Assembly (NCBI RefSeq): GCF_027922185.1
Contig: NZ_BSFE01000008.1
Location: 79,242 to 143,241, forward strand
Direction of reading: 5' to 3'
Length of the DNA stretch: 64,000 bases
From: Maricaulis virginensis
GTDB taxonomy: Bacteria; Pseudomonadota; Alphaproteobacteria; Caulobacterales; Maricaulaceae
This document shows positions 9,882 to 18,333 of the stretch, piece by piece. Position 1 is the stretch's first letter. Every line of letters starts with the position of its first letter. A program made the translations under genes and the position numbers. The notes beneath the pieces were generated by a model. The model was not told the DNA's origin and did not search any database. It was given only the letters and a program-made list of their open reading frames with translations.

Positions 9882-10649
9882 TCAGGCAAAACTTTCTCCG
9901 AGATAAACGCGACGCACGTCAGGGTCGGCCCGGATCTCCGCCGGCGAGCCCTCGAACAGCACCTCGCCCTCGTGGATGATCGTTGCTCTGTCAGTGATTT
10001 CAAGCGTTTCACGGACATTGTGGTCGGTAATGAGAATCCCGATCCCGCGCTCGCGGAGGAAGCGGATCAGGTCCCGGATATCGGTGATTGCAAGCGGATC
10101 GATGCCCGCGAAAGGCTCGTCGAGCAGCATGAAGGAGGGGCGAGTCGCCAGCGCACGGGCAATTTCCACACGCCGTCTTTCACCGCCCGACAGCGAGGGT
10201 GCCGGTGCGTCGCGCAGGTGGGCGATGCGCAGCTCCTCCAGCAACTGGTTCACCAGTTCGTGGCGTGCATCCCGATCCTTTTCAACGACTTCCGCGACGG
10301 CCAGGACATTCTGCTCGACCGTCATGCCGTGAAAGATCGACTTTTCCTGGGGCAGGTATCCGATGCCCAGACGGGCCCGCTGATACATCGGCAGGCGGGT
10401 GATATCCTCGCCGTCGAGAAGGATGCGGCCATAGTCTGCCGCCACCAGTCCGGTAATCATATAAAAGCAGGTGGTCTTGCCGGCGCCGTTCGGGCCAAGC
10501 AGTCCGGCAACCTCGCCGCGCTCGAGCGAAACCGACACGCCCTTCACGACCGGGCGCTTGCCATAGGCCTTGCCGATCTTCTCGACAAAGAGGCCGTTGC
10601 CGGTGGCGGTTTCGGGCGCAGGCGCCGGATGGAATTCGCTGAAGGCCAT
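9882..10649 (-). CDS. lptB: LPS export ABC transporter ATP-binding protein LptB
   Basis: A 255-residue ABC ATPase that powers lipopolysaccharide extraction from the inner membrane. Walker A (GLLGPNGAGKTT), Q-loop (YLPQEKSIFHGMTVEQNV), signature (LSGGERRRVEIARAL), Walker B (SFMLLDEPFAGIDP) and switch His (LITDHNVRETLE) are all present. The start MAFSEFHPA at 10649 gives a ~20-residue extension before the conserved domain; a longer in-frame start would overlap lptA. It lies 7 bp after lptA, 37 bp before rpoN. Confidence 0.96.
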   Translation of the reverse strand: MAFSEFHPAPAPETATGNGLFVEKIGKAYGKRPVVKGVSVSLERGEVAGLLGPNGAGKTTCFYMITGLVAADYGRILLDGEDITRLPMYQRARLGIGYLPQEKSIFHGMTVEQNVLAVAEVVEKDRDARHELVNQLLEELRIAHLRDAPAPSLSGGERRRVEIARALATRPSFMLLDEPFAGIDPLAITDIRDLIRFLRERGIGILITDHNVRETLEITDRATIIHEGEVLFEGSPAEIRADPDVRRVYLGESFA

Positions 10650-10656
10650 GCCGGTT

Positions 10657-11244
10657 CTACCCGTCCGTCTCTTCGGTGCCGCCGCCATCGCCTTCGTCCG
10701 GCGCAGCGGTCTCGTCATTGCCGCGCGGATGGATGACCATGCGCACACGCTCGCCATCGCCCGCCTCGCCGAAAGAGGAGTTGCCGGTCACCAGATCGGT
10801 CACGAAACGCGTGGCGGTAAACACGTCCTCGCCCTGGGTAATGACGACATCGCCGGTCAGGGTGATGGTTTCCTCGGCCAGAAGATAGACGCCGCGATCG
10901 CCGCGCGCCCGCTGTTCCGGCGTGGTGTAGAAGACATTCCCGGTCGCCACGATACGCTCGATATTGCCGAGGTTTCCGGTCGGGCCCGAGCCGGTGCTCT
11001 GGCCGTCGAAGAAGACCTCGATCCGGTCGGCGCGCAGGCTGCTGGTCCCCTGCACGACATTGACATTGCCCGTCCACACGGCCCGGTTTTCCGGGTTGAA
11101 CAGCTCGGAATGGTCGGCCTCGATGTCCAGCGGCAGGCGGGAATCGCCGATCTGCGCCAGGCTGGCCGATGTCAGGACTGTCGGGGCCAGGGCGAGGGCG
11201 ACCAGTGCGGCGGCGCAGGCCCGGAGTGCTGTCAGTCGCATCAT
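10657..11244 (-). CDS. lptA: LPS transport periplasmic protein LptA
   Basis: A 195-residue OstA-like protein with a signal peptide (~1-30, ending SASLAQ) and the beta-jellyroll core: PLDIEADHSELF, then AVWTGNVNVVQGTSSLRADR and YLLAEETITLTGDVVITQGE. LptA polymerises into the periplasmic bridge that carries LPS to LptDE. The ATG overlaps the lptC stop by four bases (ATGA); a second ATG follows immediately at 11241. The C-terminal ~30 residues are Gly/Glu/Asp-rich and low complexity. Confidence 0.94.
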   Translation of the reverse strand: MMRLTALRACAAALVALALAPTVLTSASLAQIGDSRLPLDIEADHSELFNPENRAVWTGNVNVVQGTSSLRADRIEVFFDGQSTGSGPTGNLGNIERIVATGNVFYTTPEQRARGDRGVYLLAEETITLTGDVVITQGEDVFTATRFVTDLVTGNSSFGEAGDGERVRMVIHPRGNDETAAPDEGDGGGTEETDG

Positions 11245-11942
11245 TCGCTTCCTTCTTCTTGCGCGGTGCGCGACAGGTCGGTGCGCTCCTGAACGAGAGT
11301 CATGCGGACGTTTCCGTCAAAAATCAAAAGATCCCCGCCTTCGCGGATTTCATAGCTGTCGGCCCGGATCGTGCCCATCGGCCCGGAGCCCTCGACCGGA
11401 CGCTCGCCGACAACCCGCGCCTCGCGCAGGAAAATCCGCGCATGCTCGGAGGCAAAGCTGTAGCCGTCATCGGTGTCCAGATTGACGTCGGAATAGAGGT
11501 CCAGCACGCGATTATTGGCATCATAGCGGCCGGTCTGCGCCAGCACGCTGGAGGCGTCGGTCTCCAGGAAGTCATAGTCCAGGCGCGGACGTTCCAGATC
11601 GGTGATGTCCGGCGCCCCGCCCCGCTGCCGGATCGCGGCGTCGGCGGTCAGGACATAGGGGACCAGGGCGTCGTCGCGACCCACAAAGCGCGGATTGACC
11701 ATGCGGCTGTCCGAGCTGACCATCTCGGTCTCGCCGGTGACGCTGCCCTGGCTGCCCATGATCAGCTGCACGACCAGCAGAAGCGCGATCGCAGCTGCGG
11801 CAATCATGAAGCCCAGGCGCAGCCGCCGCACGAATGCCGTACGACGCCGGGCAACGCCGAGTGCCAGCGCGCGGCGCGGTTCCCAGCTGCCGTGATGCGG
11901 GGGCTGAAAGGCCTCGAGGCCGGGGTTGGCAGTCACGCTCAT
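11241..11942 (-). CDS. lptC: LPS export protein LptC
   Basis: A 233-residue bitopic protein: cytoplasmic N-terminus ~1-43, one transmembrane helix (~44-63, FMIAAAAIALLLVVQLIMG), then a periplasmic LptA-like jellyroll with MVNPRFVGRDDALVPYVLT and the repeat SDVNLDTDDGYSFASEHARI. LptC receives LPS from LptB2FG and hands it to LptA. It is the first gene of the lptC-lptA-lptB set and overlaps lptA by four bases. Sequence similarity in LptC is typically low, but order and topology make the call firm. Confidence 0.92.
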   Translation of the reverse strand: MSVTANPGLEAFQPPHHGSWEPRRALALGVARRRTAFVRRLRLGFMIAAAAIALLLVVQLIMGSQGSVTGETEMVSSDSRMVNPRFVGRDDALVPYVLTADAAIRQRGGAPDITDLERPRLDYDFLETDASSVLAQTGRYDANNRVLDLYSDVNLDTDDGYSFASEHARIFLREARVVGERPVEGSGPMGTIRADSYEIREGGDLLIFDGNVRMTLVQERTDLSRTAQEEGSE

Positions 11943-12031
11943 GAGCCGTCAATGGTTGGCGGCGTCCGGCGCAGTGCCGGGCGCGGCAGTAGAAAGACCA
12001 GTCTTCGCAGGCCTTTTCAAGGCAATCCGGT

Positions 12032-12646
12032 TCAGGTGTGCGCGAAAATGTCGGTTTCCGGCCAGCCGGCCAGATCGAGCCTTGCGCGCGTCGGCAGGAA
12101 GTCGAAACAGGCCCTGGCGAGCGCCATGCGGTCCTCGCGTTCCAGCATCATCGTCAGCCGGTCGCGCAGGGCATGCAGGTGCAGCACGTCCGAGGCAGCA
12201 TATTCCAGCTGCGCCGGGCTGAGCTCGTCGGCGCCCCAGTCCGAGCTCTGCTGCTGCTTGTTCATGTCGACGCCGATGAGTTCGCGCGTGACGTCCTTCA
12301 AACCGTGCCGGTCGGTGTAGGTACGGCACAGTTTCGAGGCAATCTTGGTGCAGAAAACGGGTGCCAGTGTCACACCAAGGTAGCGCTCGACCATCGCCAC
12401 ATCGAAACGGGCGAAGTGCAGGATCTTCTCGGTGCCCGGATCCGACAGCAGCGCCTTCAGGTTCGGACAGTCATAGCTCTTGCGGTCCATCTGCACGACA
12501 TGGGCATCGCCATCACCGGCCGACAATTGCACCACACACAGCATGTCCCGCGTCAGCGACAGCCCCATCGTCTCGGTATCGACGGCAACGGCCGGGCCGA
12601 GGTCGAGGCCGGCGGGAAGATCGCCCTTGTGGTAGTGCACGGTCAT
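12032..12646 (-). CDS. rnd: Short RNase D-type 3'-5' exonuclease
   Basis: A 204-residue DEDD-family exonuclease. Exo I is VAVDTETMGLSL (Asp/Glu pair), Exo II is LHFARFDVAMVER, and Exo III is the Y-x3-D motif in EYAASDVLHLHALRD, so all four metal-binding acidic residues are present. It lacks the C-terminal HRDC domains of E. coli RNase D; this short form is common in Alphaproteobacteria. The start MTVHYHKGDL at 12646 is the family N-terminus. It lies directly upstream of lptC in the same orientation (89-bp gap). Substrate (tRNA or other RNA 3' ends) is inferred. Confidence 0.9.
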   Translation of the reverse strand: MTVHYHKGDLPAGLDLGPAVAVDTETMGLSLTRDMLCVVQLSAGDGDAHVVQMDRKSYDCPNLKALLSDPGTEKILHFARFDVAMVERYLGVTLAPVFCTKIASKLCRTYTDRHGLKDVTRELIGVDMNKQQQSSDWGADELSPAQLEYAASDVLHLHALRDRLTMMLEREDRMALARACFDFLPTRARLDLAGWPETDIFAHT

Positions 12647-12677
12647 GATCGGATTTCCTTGCTCTTGAAGACCGGTC

Positions 12678-13946
12678 CTAGCGCCGCGACGCCGCCGGCG
12701 CAATGCGCTCGAGCTTGTCGTCCAGGCTGCGCCGGTCGTCCCGGTTGAGGAATTGCGGTGTCGGCACCTCGGGCTCCGGCCGGGTCTGCTCCAGATCGTC
12801 GAACAGCGCAGTTGCCGCCAGCCCGTCCGGACGCTCCAGCCAGGCCTGCCGCCGTTCGCGCAGGGCGTCGGCCGTCGAGGCGGCGGTCCCGGGCGTCAGC
12901 CGCACACCGAAGGGCACTGTGCCTGACGGGGCTTCCATCCGTTCCAGGCGCATGCGCTCCAGCATCGCCTGGCCGACATGCGGCAGATAGTGCGAGGGCT
13001 CATAGAAGGCCGGGTGTGCGCCGGTCTGTTCCGGTCCCGGTGCCGGCTGGCGCGCGAAGGGCTGGAAGCCCGAAAAGTCCCACAATACGGCGCCGCCGCC
13101 CGGAACACAGGCTTCGACCGGTTCGCGGTCGGAGTAGGCCTCGAACGTTTCTGCCAGCAATTGCCGGAAGGCGAGATATTCGTCCAGCGCGCCGGAGCGG
13201 ACCAGCGCTTCCTCGCGCCAGGCATGCAGCGGGTGAATGAAGCCGGTCACCTGGATGCCCGAGGCGGTGAGCGCATCGAGCACATCCTGGAACATCATCA
13301 GGCGTTCCGGGTCGAAGGTGTAGCCCTGATACCAGGAATAGATGCCGCGCGCGCCGCTTTCATAACGTTCGCGCTGGGCACCGGCCGGATAGGTTTCGGC
13401 CCAGGGCACCCGCGGCGCGCCGCCTGTCAGATTGTCGGCGATCAGCTGCAGCGAGGCGCCAAACGTGTTGGGCGAGAGCGACACGCGGGCGAGCGACAGC
13501 CAGCGGCGCCCGTCGGTCAACGCAGACAGCCAGTAGGTCGCCTTGGCCTTGGAGTGGACGCCGAACTCGTCGAGATCGAGCCCGATCACCACGCAGCGCA
13601 GTTCTTCATTCCGCGCCGCGAGGGCGGCGGCTTGCGACAGTTCGAAGATATTCGTGCCGCGCATGCCGGCATTGTAGATACCGCCGGGCCAGTGTTCCGG
13701 CTCGTGCGGAAAGCCGTCCACCGTGCGCGACGAACCCAGCAGGATGGCCCGGTCGCCACCGCGTGCCAGCCGGTCGGCAACATGCACCCGTCCACCGTCT
13801 TCCAGCAGGCGCGTATCGCGCGCCGTCAGGCCGGGAATATCCGGCGCGCCTGTGATGCCGAACGGATCGACAAGCGCGTTGAACCCGCCGAACAGGGCCA
13901 GGCCGGCGAGAAGGGCGATCAGCAATGTCGAGGCGTAGCGCGTCAT
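12678..13946 (-). CDS. AlgX/SGNH-like periplasmic partner of the MBOAT acyltransferase
   Basis: A 422-residue membrane-anchored protein with an N-terminal hydrophobic helix (~5-25, STLLIALLAGLALFGGF). ILLGSSRTVDGF (~68-80) resembles the first block of SGNH/DltD/AlgJ-type hydrolase folds; GIYNAGMRGTNIFEL follows as block II-like. A late catalytic block FYEPSHYLPHVGQAML contains a possible Asp/His replacement site. It is 11 bp downstream of the MBOAT gene, the usual pairing for O-acetylation of exported polysaccharide, where the MBOAT moves the acyl group across the membrane and this protein transfers it. The acceptor is unknown. Confidence 0.75.
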   Translation of the reverse strand: MTRYASTLLIALLAGLALFGGFNALVDPFGITGAPDIPGLTARDTRLLEDGGRVHVADRLARGGDRAILLGSSRTVDGFPHEPEHWPGGIYNAGMRGTNIFELSQAAALAARNEELRCVVIGLDLDEFGVHSKAKATYWLSALTDGRRWLSLARVSLSPNTFGASLQLIADNLTGGAPRVPWAETYPAGAQRERYESGARGIYSWYQGYTFDPERLMMFQDVLDALTASGIQVTGFIHPLHAWREEALVRSGALDEYLAFRQLLAETFEAYSDREPVEACVPGGGAVLWDFSGFQPFARQPAPGPEQTGAHPAFYEPSHYLPHVGQAMLERMRLERMEAPSGTVPFGVRLTPGTAASTADALRERRQAWLERPDGLAATALFDDLEQTRPEPEVPTPQFLNRDDRRSLDDKLERIAPAASRR

Positions 13947-13956
13947 CCCTGTCCCC

Positions 13957-15408
13957 TCAGAATGTGTAATAGATGAATTCGGACGTCTTCCAGGCGTTCA
14001 GCACCGACAGGAAGAGCAAGGCCGCTGCGGCGATCGCGGTGCCGCGCGAGAATTTCCAGCGCGGACCGGGCTTCGGCCGGATCTCTGCATCCTTCATCGT
14101 CTGCTCGTCGATCACGTCGGAGAAGACTTCCGGCGTGTCCGGCAGTGACCAGACAATGCCCAGGCCCAGCACGATCCACGCGATCGCCTCCACGGTGACG
14201 CCTTCCAGCCCCAGACCGGAGAAGCCGAACATGCCGGCCAGGATGCGGCCGGCACCGGACCAGCTTTCGGCCCGGAAGAAGACCCAGGCAATCGTTGTGA
14301 AGGCAAAGGTCAGCCCGATCGCGATCACCTTGCGCCGGCCGGCAAACCACTTCTTCGGCCCCCACTTCGCCCAGAAATGGTTCACCGTCAGGCCCAGCCC
14401 GTGCAGTCCGCCCCATATGACGAATGTCCAGGCAGCGCCGTGCCAGAGCCCGCCGAGCAGCATCGTGGCGAACAGGTTCGCATAGCGGCGCACCTCGCCT
14501 TTGCGGTTGCCGCCGAGCGGTATGTAGAGGTGGTCGCGCAGGAAGTGGCTCAGCGTGATGTGCCAGCGGCGCCAGAACTCCACCACCGAGGCCGACTTGT
14601 AGGGCCCGTTGAAATTCACCGGCAGGCGGTAGCCCAGGCAGCGGGCCAGGCCCAGGGCCATGTCGGAATAGCCGGAAAAGTCGAAGAAGATCTGCAGCGC
14701 ATAGGCCACCGCACCAATCCAGGCGGCGATCAGGCCCGGCTCGCCGCCGCGCTCGGCCATCGCGAACAGCGATGAGGCGAAGGGCTCGATATTTTCCGCG
14801 ATCAGCACTTTTTTGGCCAGGCCGATGGAGAAGATGGTCAGGCCGATGCCCAGATTGGCCGACAGGTCGTCCTTGCGCTTGTCGTCGGCGAACTGCGCCG
14901 CGATCTGGTGGTGCTGCACCAGCGGGCCGGCGACGATGTGCGGGAAGAAGCTGACGAAGAGCGTGTGCGAGAAGATGTGGCCGGGGGCCGTCTTCTTGCG
15001 GGCGATATCCACCAGAAAGGAGATCTGCTGGAAGGAGAAGAAGGAGATCGCCAGCGGCAGACCGACATTGAGCAGGGGCAGTTCCAGCGGGGTCAGCGCG
15101 TTGACATTGCCGATCAGGAAGTCGGCGTATTTGAAGAAGCCCAGCAGGGCCAGATTGAAGATGATGCCGATCGCGAGGAAGGGCTGGTTTCCCCATCGCG
15201 CCATGGCGCGCGCCACGATGTGGTTCATCGCCACCGAAAACAGCAGCAGCGGCAGATTCCGCACATCCCACCAAGCATAGAAGACCAGCGAGGCGAGGTT
15301 CAAGATGAACAGCGCTGCCAGATGGCTCAGATAGCGCCGCGCCAGATAGTAGGCTGCCAGCACGCCGGGCAGGAAAAGAAACAGGAATTCGAACGAATTG
15401 AAGAGCAT
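13957..15408 (-). CDS. MBOAT family membrane-bound O-acyltransferase (AlgI-like)
   Basis: A 483-residue polytopic membrane protein of the AlgI/DltB/PatA type. MLFNSFEFLFLFLPGVL is the characteristic N-terminus and fixes the start at 15408. Other landmarks are FFKYADFLIGN, SFFSFQQISFLVDIARKK, FFDFSGYSDMALGLAR and FNGPYKSASVVEFWRRWHI. The catalytic His is in GGLWHGAAWTFVIWGG. About 10-12 membrane helices can be seen. It is predicted to use cytoplasmic acyl-CoA to load an acyl group for a periplasmic transferase, here the next gene. The polysaccharide modified cannot be named from the window. Confidence 0.93.
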   Translation of the reverse strand: MLFNSFEFLFLFLPGVLAAYYLARRYLSHLAALFILNLASLVFYAWWDVRNLPLLLFSVAMNHIVARAMARWGNQPFLAIGIIFNLALLGFFKYADFLIGNVNALTPLELPLLNVGLPLAISFFSFQQISFLVDIARKKTAPGHIFSHTLFVSFFPHIVAGPLVQHHQIAAQFADDKRKDDLSANLGIGLTIFSIGLAKKVLIAENIEPFASSLFAMAERGGEPGLIAAWIGAVAYALQIFFDFSGYSDMALGLARCLGYRLPVNFNGPYKSASVVEFWRRWHITLSHFLRDHLYIPLGGNRKGEVRRYANLFATMLLGGLWHGAAWTFVIWGGLHGLGLTVNHFWAKWGPKKWFAGRRKVIAIGLTFAFTTIAWVFFRAESWSGAGRILAGMFGFSGLGLEGVTVEAIAWIVLGLGIVWSLPDTPEVFSDVIDEQTMKDAEIRPKPGPRWKFSRGTAIAAAALLFLSVLNAWKTSEFIYYTF

Positions 15409-15728
15409 GTCGCGGCCCGGCCCCCGAGGTGCGGGGACGCTAGCGGCCCGGGCCCGGTGCGGCAAGACAGGCCTGCACGCCGGAGGCCCGTTCCGGTCGG
15501 GCACACGCCGCGCAGTTTTGTGACGAACCCGTGACAAACTGGCCGGAAGCCAAATCTTAATTCATCGTAAAATCACGAAACAACTGTCATATTACCTTTA
15601 AAAATCAGCGCATGCAGGGATTTGCGTGAAATCACGTATGATCCGTGTACGGACTTTACAAGCGTTGTGGGTATTGTAACATAAGCGTCATACAAACGCT
15701 GTTTCAGATTCTCACAGGAGGAGAAGTC
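15409..15728. other. 320-bp divergent intergenic region, AT-rich on the right
   Basis: Holds the leaders of the MBOAT gene (minus) and the small secreted protein (plus). The part from ~15545 to 15700 is clearly richer in A/T than surrounding DNA and contains several short inverted pieces. It probably carries promoters, but no single -35/-10 pair is convincing. No gene is seen. Confidence 0.6.
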
Positions 15729-16160
15729 ATGAAAAAGACAAGCATGATGATCGCTGCTTCCCTCGCTGGCGCCCTCGCCCTGGCCGGTCAGGTCACCGCT
15801 CAGCGCGCCCCGGTCCAGGGTGAAGCCTTCGTTCTCGAAATGCTGGGTCAGCGCGGTTGGGAAGTGTCCTGCCGCCTCACCCAGGGTGATGGCGATGCCA
15901 TCGAAACCCGTGAGGGCGGCCGCGGCCTGCACGACAATGGCCGCTTCGCCATCGGCGACGTGACCGGCGGTCTGTGCTCCTACTCCGTGCCCGAGCGCGG
16001 CGAGCTGCGCCTGACGATGGATGTCGAGCACACGGCGTTCAACTGCCCGTTCACGGTGACCGAGGCCGGCTTCTGCCGCGCCTATCTCCAGCCGGGCGAT
16101 AGCGGCAGCTTCCAGATCACCCGCCGTTCGGCCGGTGCGAGCGCTGTCACCGGTTCGTAA
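15729..16160 (+). CDS. Small secreted protein of unknown function
   Basis: A 143-residue exported protein. MKKTSMMIAASLAGALALAG is a classic signal peptide with probable cleavage after VTAQ (~25). The mature part has four Cys residues, in EVSCRLTQ, GLCSYS, FNCPF and GFCRAY, suggesting two disulfides. No family is recognised. AGGAGG (15717-15722) is a strong ribosome site 6 bp before the ATG, the leader is AT-rich, and a strong terminator follows, all suggesting high expression as a single gene. Residues ~75-130 read like a beta-sandwich, which is inference. Confidence 0.85.
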   Translation: MKKTSMMIAASLAGALALAGQVTAQRAPVQGEAFVLEMLGQRGWEVSCRLTQGDGDAIETREGGRGLHDNGRFAIGDVTGGLCSYSVPERGELRLTMDVEHTAFNCPFTVTEAGFCRAYLQPGDSGSFQITRRSAGASAVTGS

Positions 16161-16210
16161 GCGACCGGCGCAAGTCCCCCAACCTGTACGAAGCACTTGC
16201 AGGTCAATGA

Positions 16211-16242
16211 AACGCCCGGCCGGGAAATCGGCCGGGCGTTTT
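16211..16242 (+). terminator. Terminator after the small secreted protein
   Basis: An 11-bp stem AACGCCCGGCC/GGCCGGGCGTT with an 8-base loop and a TTTT end (16239-16242). It lies between convergent genes and could act in both directions. Confidence 0.8.
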
Positions 16243-16260
16243 GCTTTGTGTGTCGACCGT

Positions 16261-17541
16261 TCAGTCGCTTGCGTGCCATTCGATGCGAGCCAGGGTTCCG
16301 CCGTCTTCCGGGCAGGTCAGGGTCAGACCGGCCTCGAAACGCCTGGCCAGCCGGTAGCAGAGGCTGAGGCCCAGCCCGGCTCCGGAGGCATCGGGCAATG
16401 GATATCCCGCACGTGCGGCGTCGAGCTGCTGCCTTGTCAGCCCGGTCCCGAAGTCGCGCACCGATAGCGCGCCGTCCGTCAATATCACCTCGACCCGCTT
16501 GCTGCCGGAGTGCTGGATCGCGTTGCGCAGCAGATTGCCGGCCAGGACCTGAACGACTTCACGCGGAAGGGCGGCGCGGACGGACGGCTGGATGTCCGGC
16601 TCCAGCGAGCAATGACGTGCGCGGGCGTCGGCTTCGAAGCTGGCAACAACCGCTCGGACATCCCCGGACAGGTCGCGCGGCTCTACGGACTCTTCGCGCG
16701 ACAGCCACAACACAGCTTCAGCTGCACCGCGCATCTGGCCCAGCGCGCGGCCAAGCCGTTTGTGGATCGCGGGATGGTCCATGCCGGGCGCGTCCATCTG
16801 CAGCAGCTCCAAGGCCTGCTCTGCCGTCTGCAGGGCAGACCTCAACTCATGCGACAGGCCGAGATTGAAAACGCGTTCCCGCTGCAGCGCGGCCCGCGTT
16901 TCCGACAGGCTTCCGTCCAGCGCGGCCGCCATCTCCCGCAGCTCGCTGGGGCCGGACTGCCGGACGAGTTCGCCGTTCTGCAGTGTTTGCCGGGGCGCAC
17001 TGATAAGCCGGGACAAGCGCCGCACGGGCTGCGCGATCTGACGGCCGGCGATATAACTCACCGAGGCAGTCGACAGAATGACAAGCAGGGCTGCCAGGCC
17101 AAGATAGCCCAGATAGCGCACGCTGCGTTCCGGCCGGTCGAGCAGGACGCTGGTATCCATCATGATCACGCGTGAGTGCTCGCCGCGTTCGGGGTCAAGC
17201 GCGATGGCGCGGATTTCCCGTCCGTTCCGCCCTGTGAGGATCTGGGGGTCGGGATTGCTGGGGTCGAACCCGTCCGGCAGCCGGTCGCGCAGGGCATCCA
17301 TCGACGGACCGCCATCAACCCCGGGCAGATAGGGCTGCCAGACCTCCCCGCCATGCTCGTCCGACGCCCGGAAGGCCTCGCTCTCGCCGCGCAGGACGCG
17401 GGCGTAGAGATCATTCTCGACCGAGGCGATCAGCGCAAGAAAGCTGGCAATGAATATGGCGCCGAGACAGGCAGCCCATGCCCCGAAAATGATTGCGGCA
17501 TGGCGGGTGAAGCCGCCCGTCTGTCCCGGCCATCTGATCAT
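16261..17541 (-). CDS. Two-component sensor histidine kinase
   Basis: A 426-residue membrane sensor kinase. Two transmembrane helices (~17-41 and ~143-165) flank a ~100-residue periplasmic domain; a HAMP-like segment follows (GRQIAQPVRRLSRLI). The phosphoacceptor is His231 in LSHELRSALQ, within the dimerisation helix. The ATPase has an N-box (GNLLRNAIQHSG), G1 (VRDFGTGL) and G2 (SGAGLGLSLCYRLAR). It overlaps the response-regulator stop by four bases (ATGA), so the two are coupled. The sensor domain is not recognised and the stimulus is unknown. HELRS differs slightly from the common HELRTPL. Confidence 0.93.
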   Translation of the reverse strand: MIRWPGQTGGFTRHAAIIFGAWAACLGAIFIASFLALIASVENDLYARVLRGESEAFRASDEHGGEVWQPYLPGVDGGPSMDALRDRLPDGFDPSNPDPQILTGRNGREIRAIALDPERGEHSRVIMMDTSVLLDRPERSVRYLGYLGLAALLVILSTASVSYIAGRQIAQPVRRLSRLISAPRQTLQNGELVRQSGPSELREMAAALDGSLSETRAALQRERVFNLGLSHELRSALQTAEQALELLQMDAPGMDHPAIHKRLGRALGQMRGAAEAVLWLSREESVEPRDLSGDVRAVVASFEADARARHCSLEPDIQPSVRAALPREVVQVLAGNLLRNAIQHSGSKRVEVILTDGALSVRDFGTGLTRQQLDAARAGYPLPDASGAGLGLSLCYRLARRFEAGLTLTCPEDGGTLARIEWHASD

Positions 17542-18209
17542 TGGCGTGTCTCGACCAGACGGTAGCCCAGTCCTCGCACAAGCTGGACTTCGATACCGGC
17601 GCCGTGGCGCGCCAGCACATTGCGCAGGCTCGAGACATGGCTGCGAAGGGGGGCGCTGTCCGGCTCTTCCTCGCCCCAGATCTCCGCGATCAGCCCGCCC
17701 CGGTCCGCCGGGTGGGGATAAGCGCGCAGCAGGGCAGAGAGCAGGGCGGCCTGGATGCGCGGCAGCTGGATATCCGTGTTCTCGACGGTCAGGCACCGCG
17801 TTGCCGGGCGGAAGCTCGAACGCCCCAGCCGGCAGGTACTGGCTGCAGAAGTTCGCAGCTGTGTCGCCCGTATGCGGGCGTCCAGTTCGGCAAGGGAGAA
17901 GGGTTTGACGAGGTAGTCCCAGCCACCCGCTTCAAAGCCCGACAGCTTGTCCGGAAGCGCGCTGCGCGCAGTCGTGAACAGGATCGGCGCCTCGATGTGC
18001 AGGGTCTCGCGCAGCACCCGGCACAGTTCGAAACCGCTCAGGACCGGCAGATTGACGTCGAGCAGGAAGAGGTCATGCGCATGCTCGCGCGCCAGCCGCA
18101 GCCCGTCTGCGCCGTCATGGGCGATGTCGACGACATGCCCCGTCGCAGTGAGGAAGTCGCTGATATTCGCGGCGATATCGCTGTCGTCTTCGACCAGAAG
18201 TATGCGCAT
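17538..18209 (-). CDS. OmpR/PhoB-family response regulator
   Basis: A 223-residue response regulator. The receiver (~1-118) has the acidic pair in MRILLVEDDSD, the phosphoacceptor in LFLLDVNLPVLSG, the Thr in PILFTTARS and the Lys in YLVKPFSLAELD. The winged-helix DNA-binding domain (~130-220) ends in EVQLVRGLGYRLVE. It is transcribed ahead of its kinase with a four-base overlap and is divergent from a serine hydrolase 124 bp away, a plausible target (inference from position). Confidence 0.95.
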   Translation of the reverse strand: MRILLVEDDSDIAANISDFLTATGHVVDIAHDGADGLRLAREHAHDLFLLDVNLPVLSGFELCRVLRETLHIEAPILFTTARSALPDKLSGFEAGGWDYLVKPFSLAELDARIRATQLRTSAASTCRLGRSSFRPATRCLTVENTDIQLPRIQAALLSALLRAYPHPADRGGLIAEIWGEEEPDSAPLRSHVSSLRNVLARHGAGIEVQLVRGLGYRLVETRQ

Positions 18210-18333
18210 TCGGCCTCCGCTGATGGGCGGAGTTTAGCGCGCGTTGGCTCAAGCGAGGCTCAAATCCGCAGTCGCGCGCGTTTGACGGTCCGGGGATCAA
18301 TCTGTCCGGAACGAGTTTCAGGAGAGATGGATC

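Noticed and set aside
15557..15571. TTAA-N7-TAAA, near match to a CtrA-binding site
   Set aside because: Only one half fits TTAA-N7-TTAA, and the region is AT-rich so chance matches are likely.
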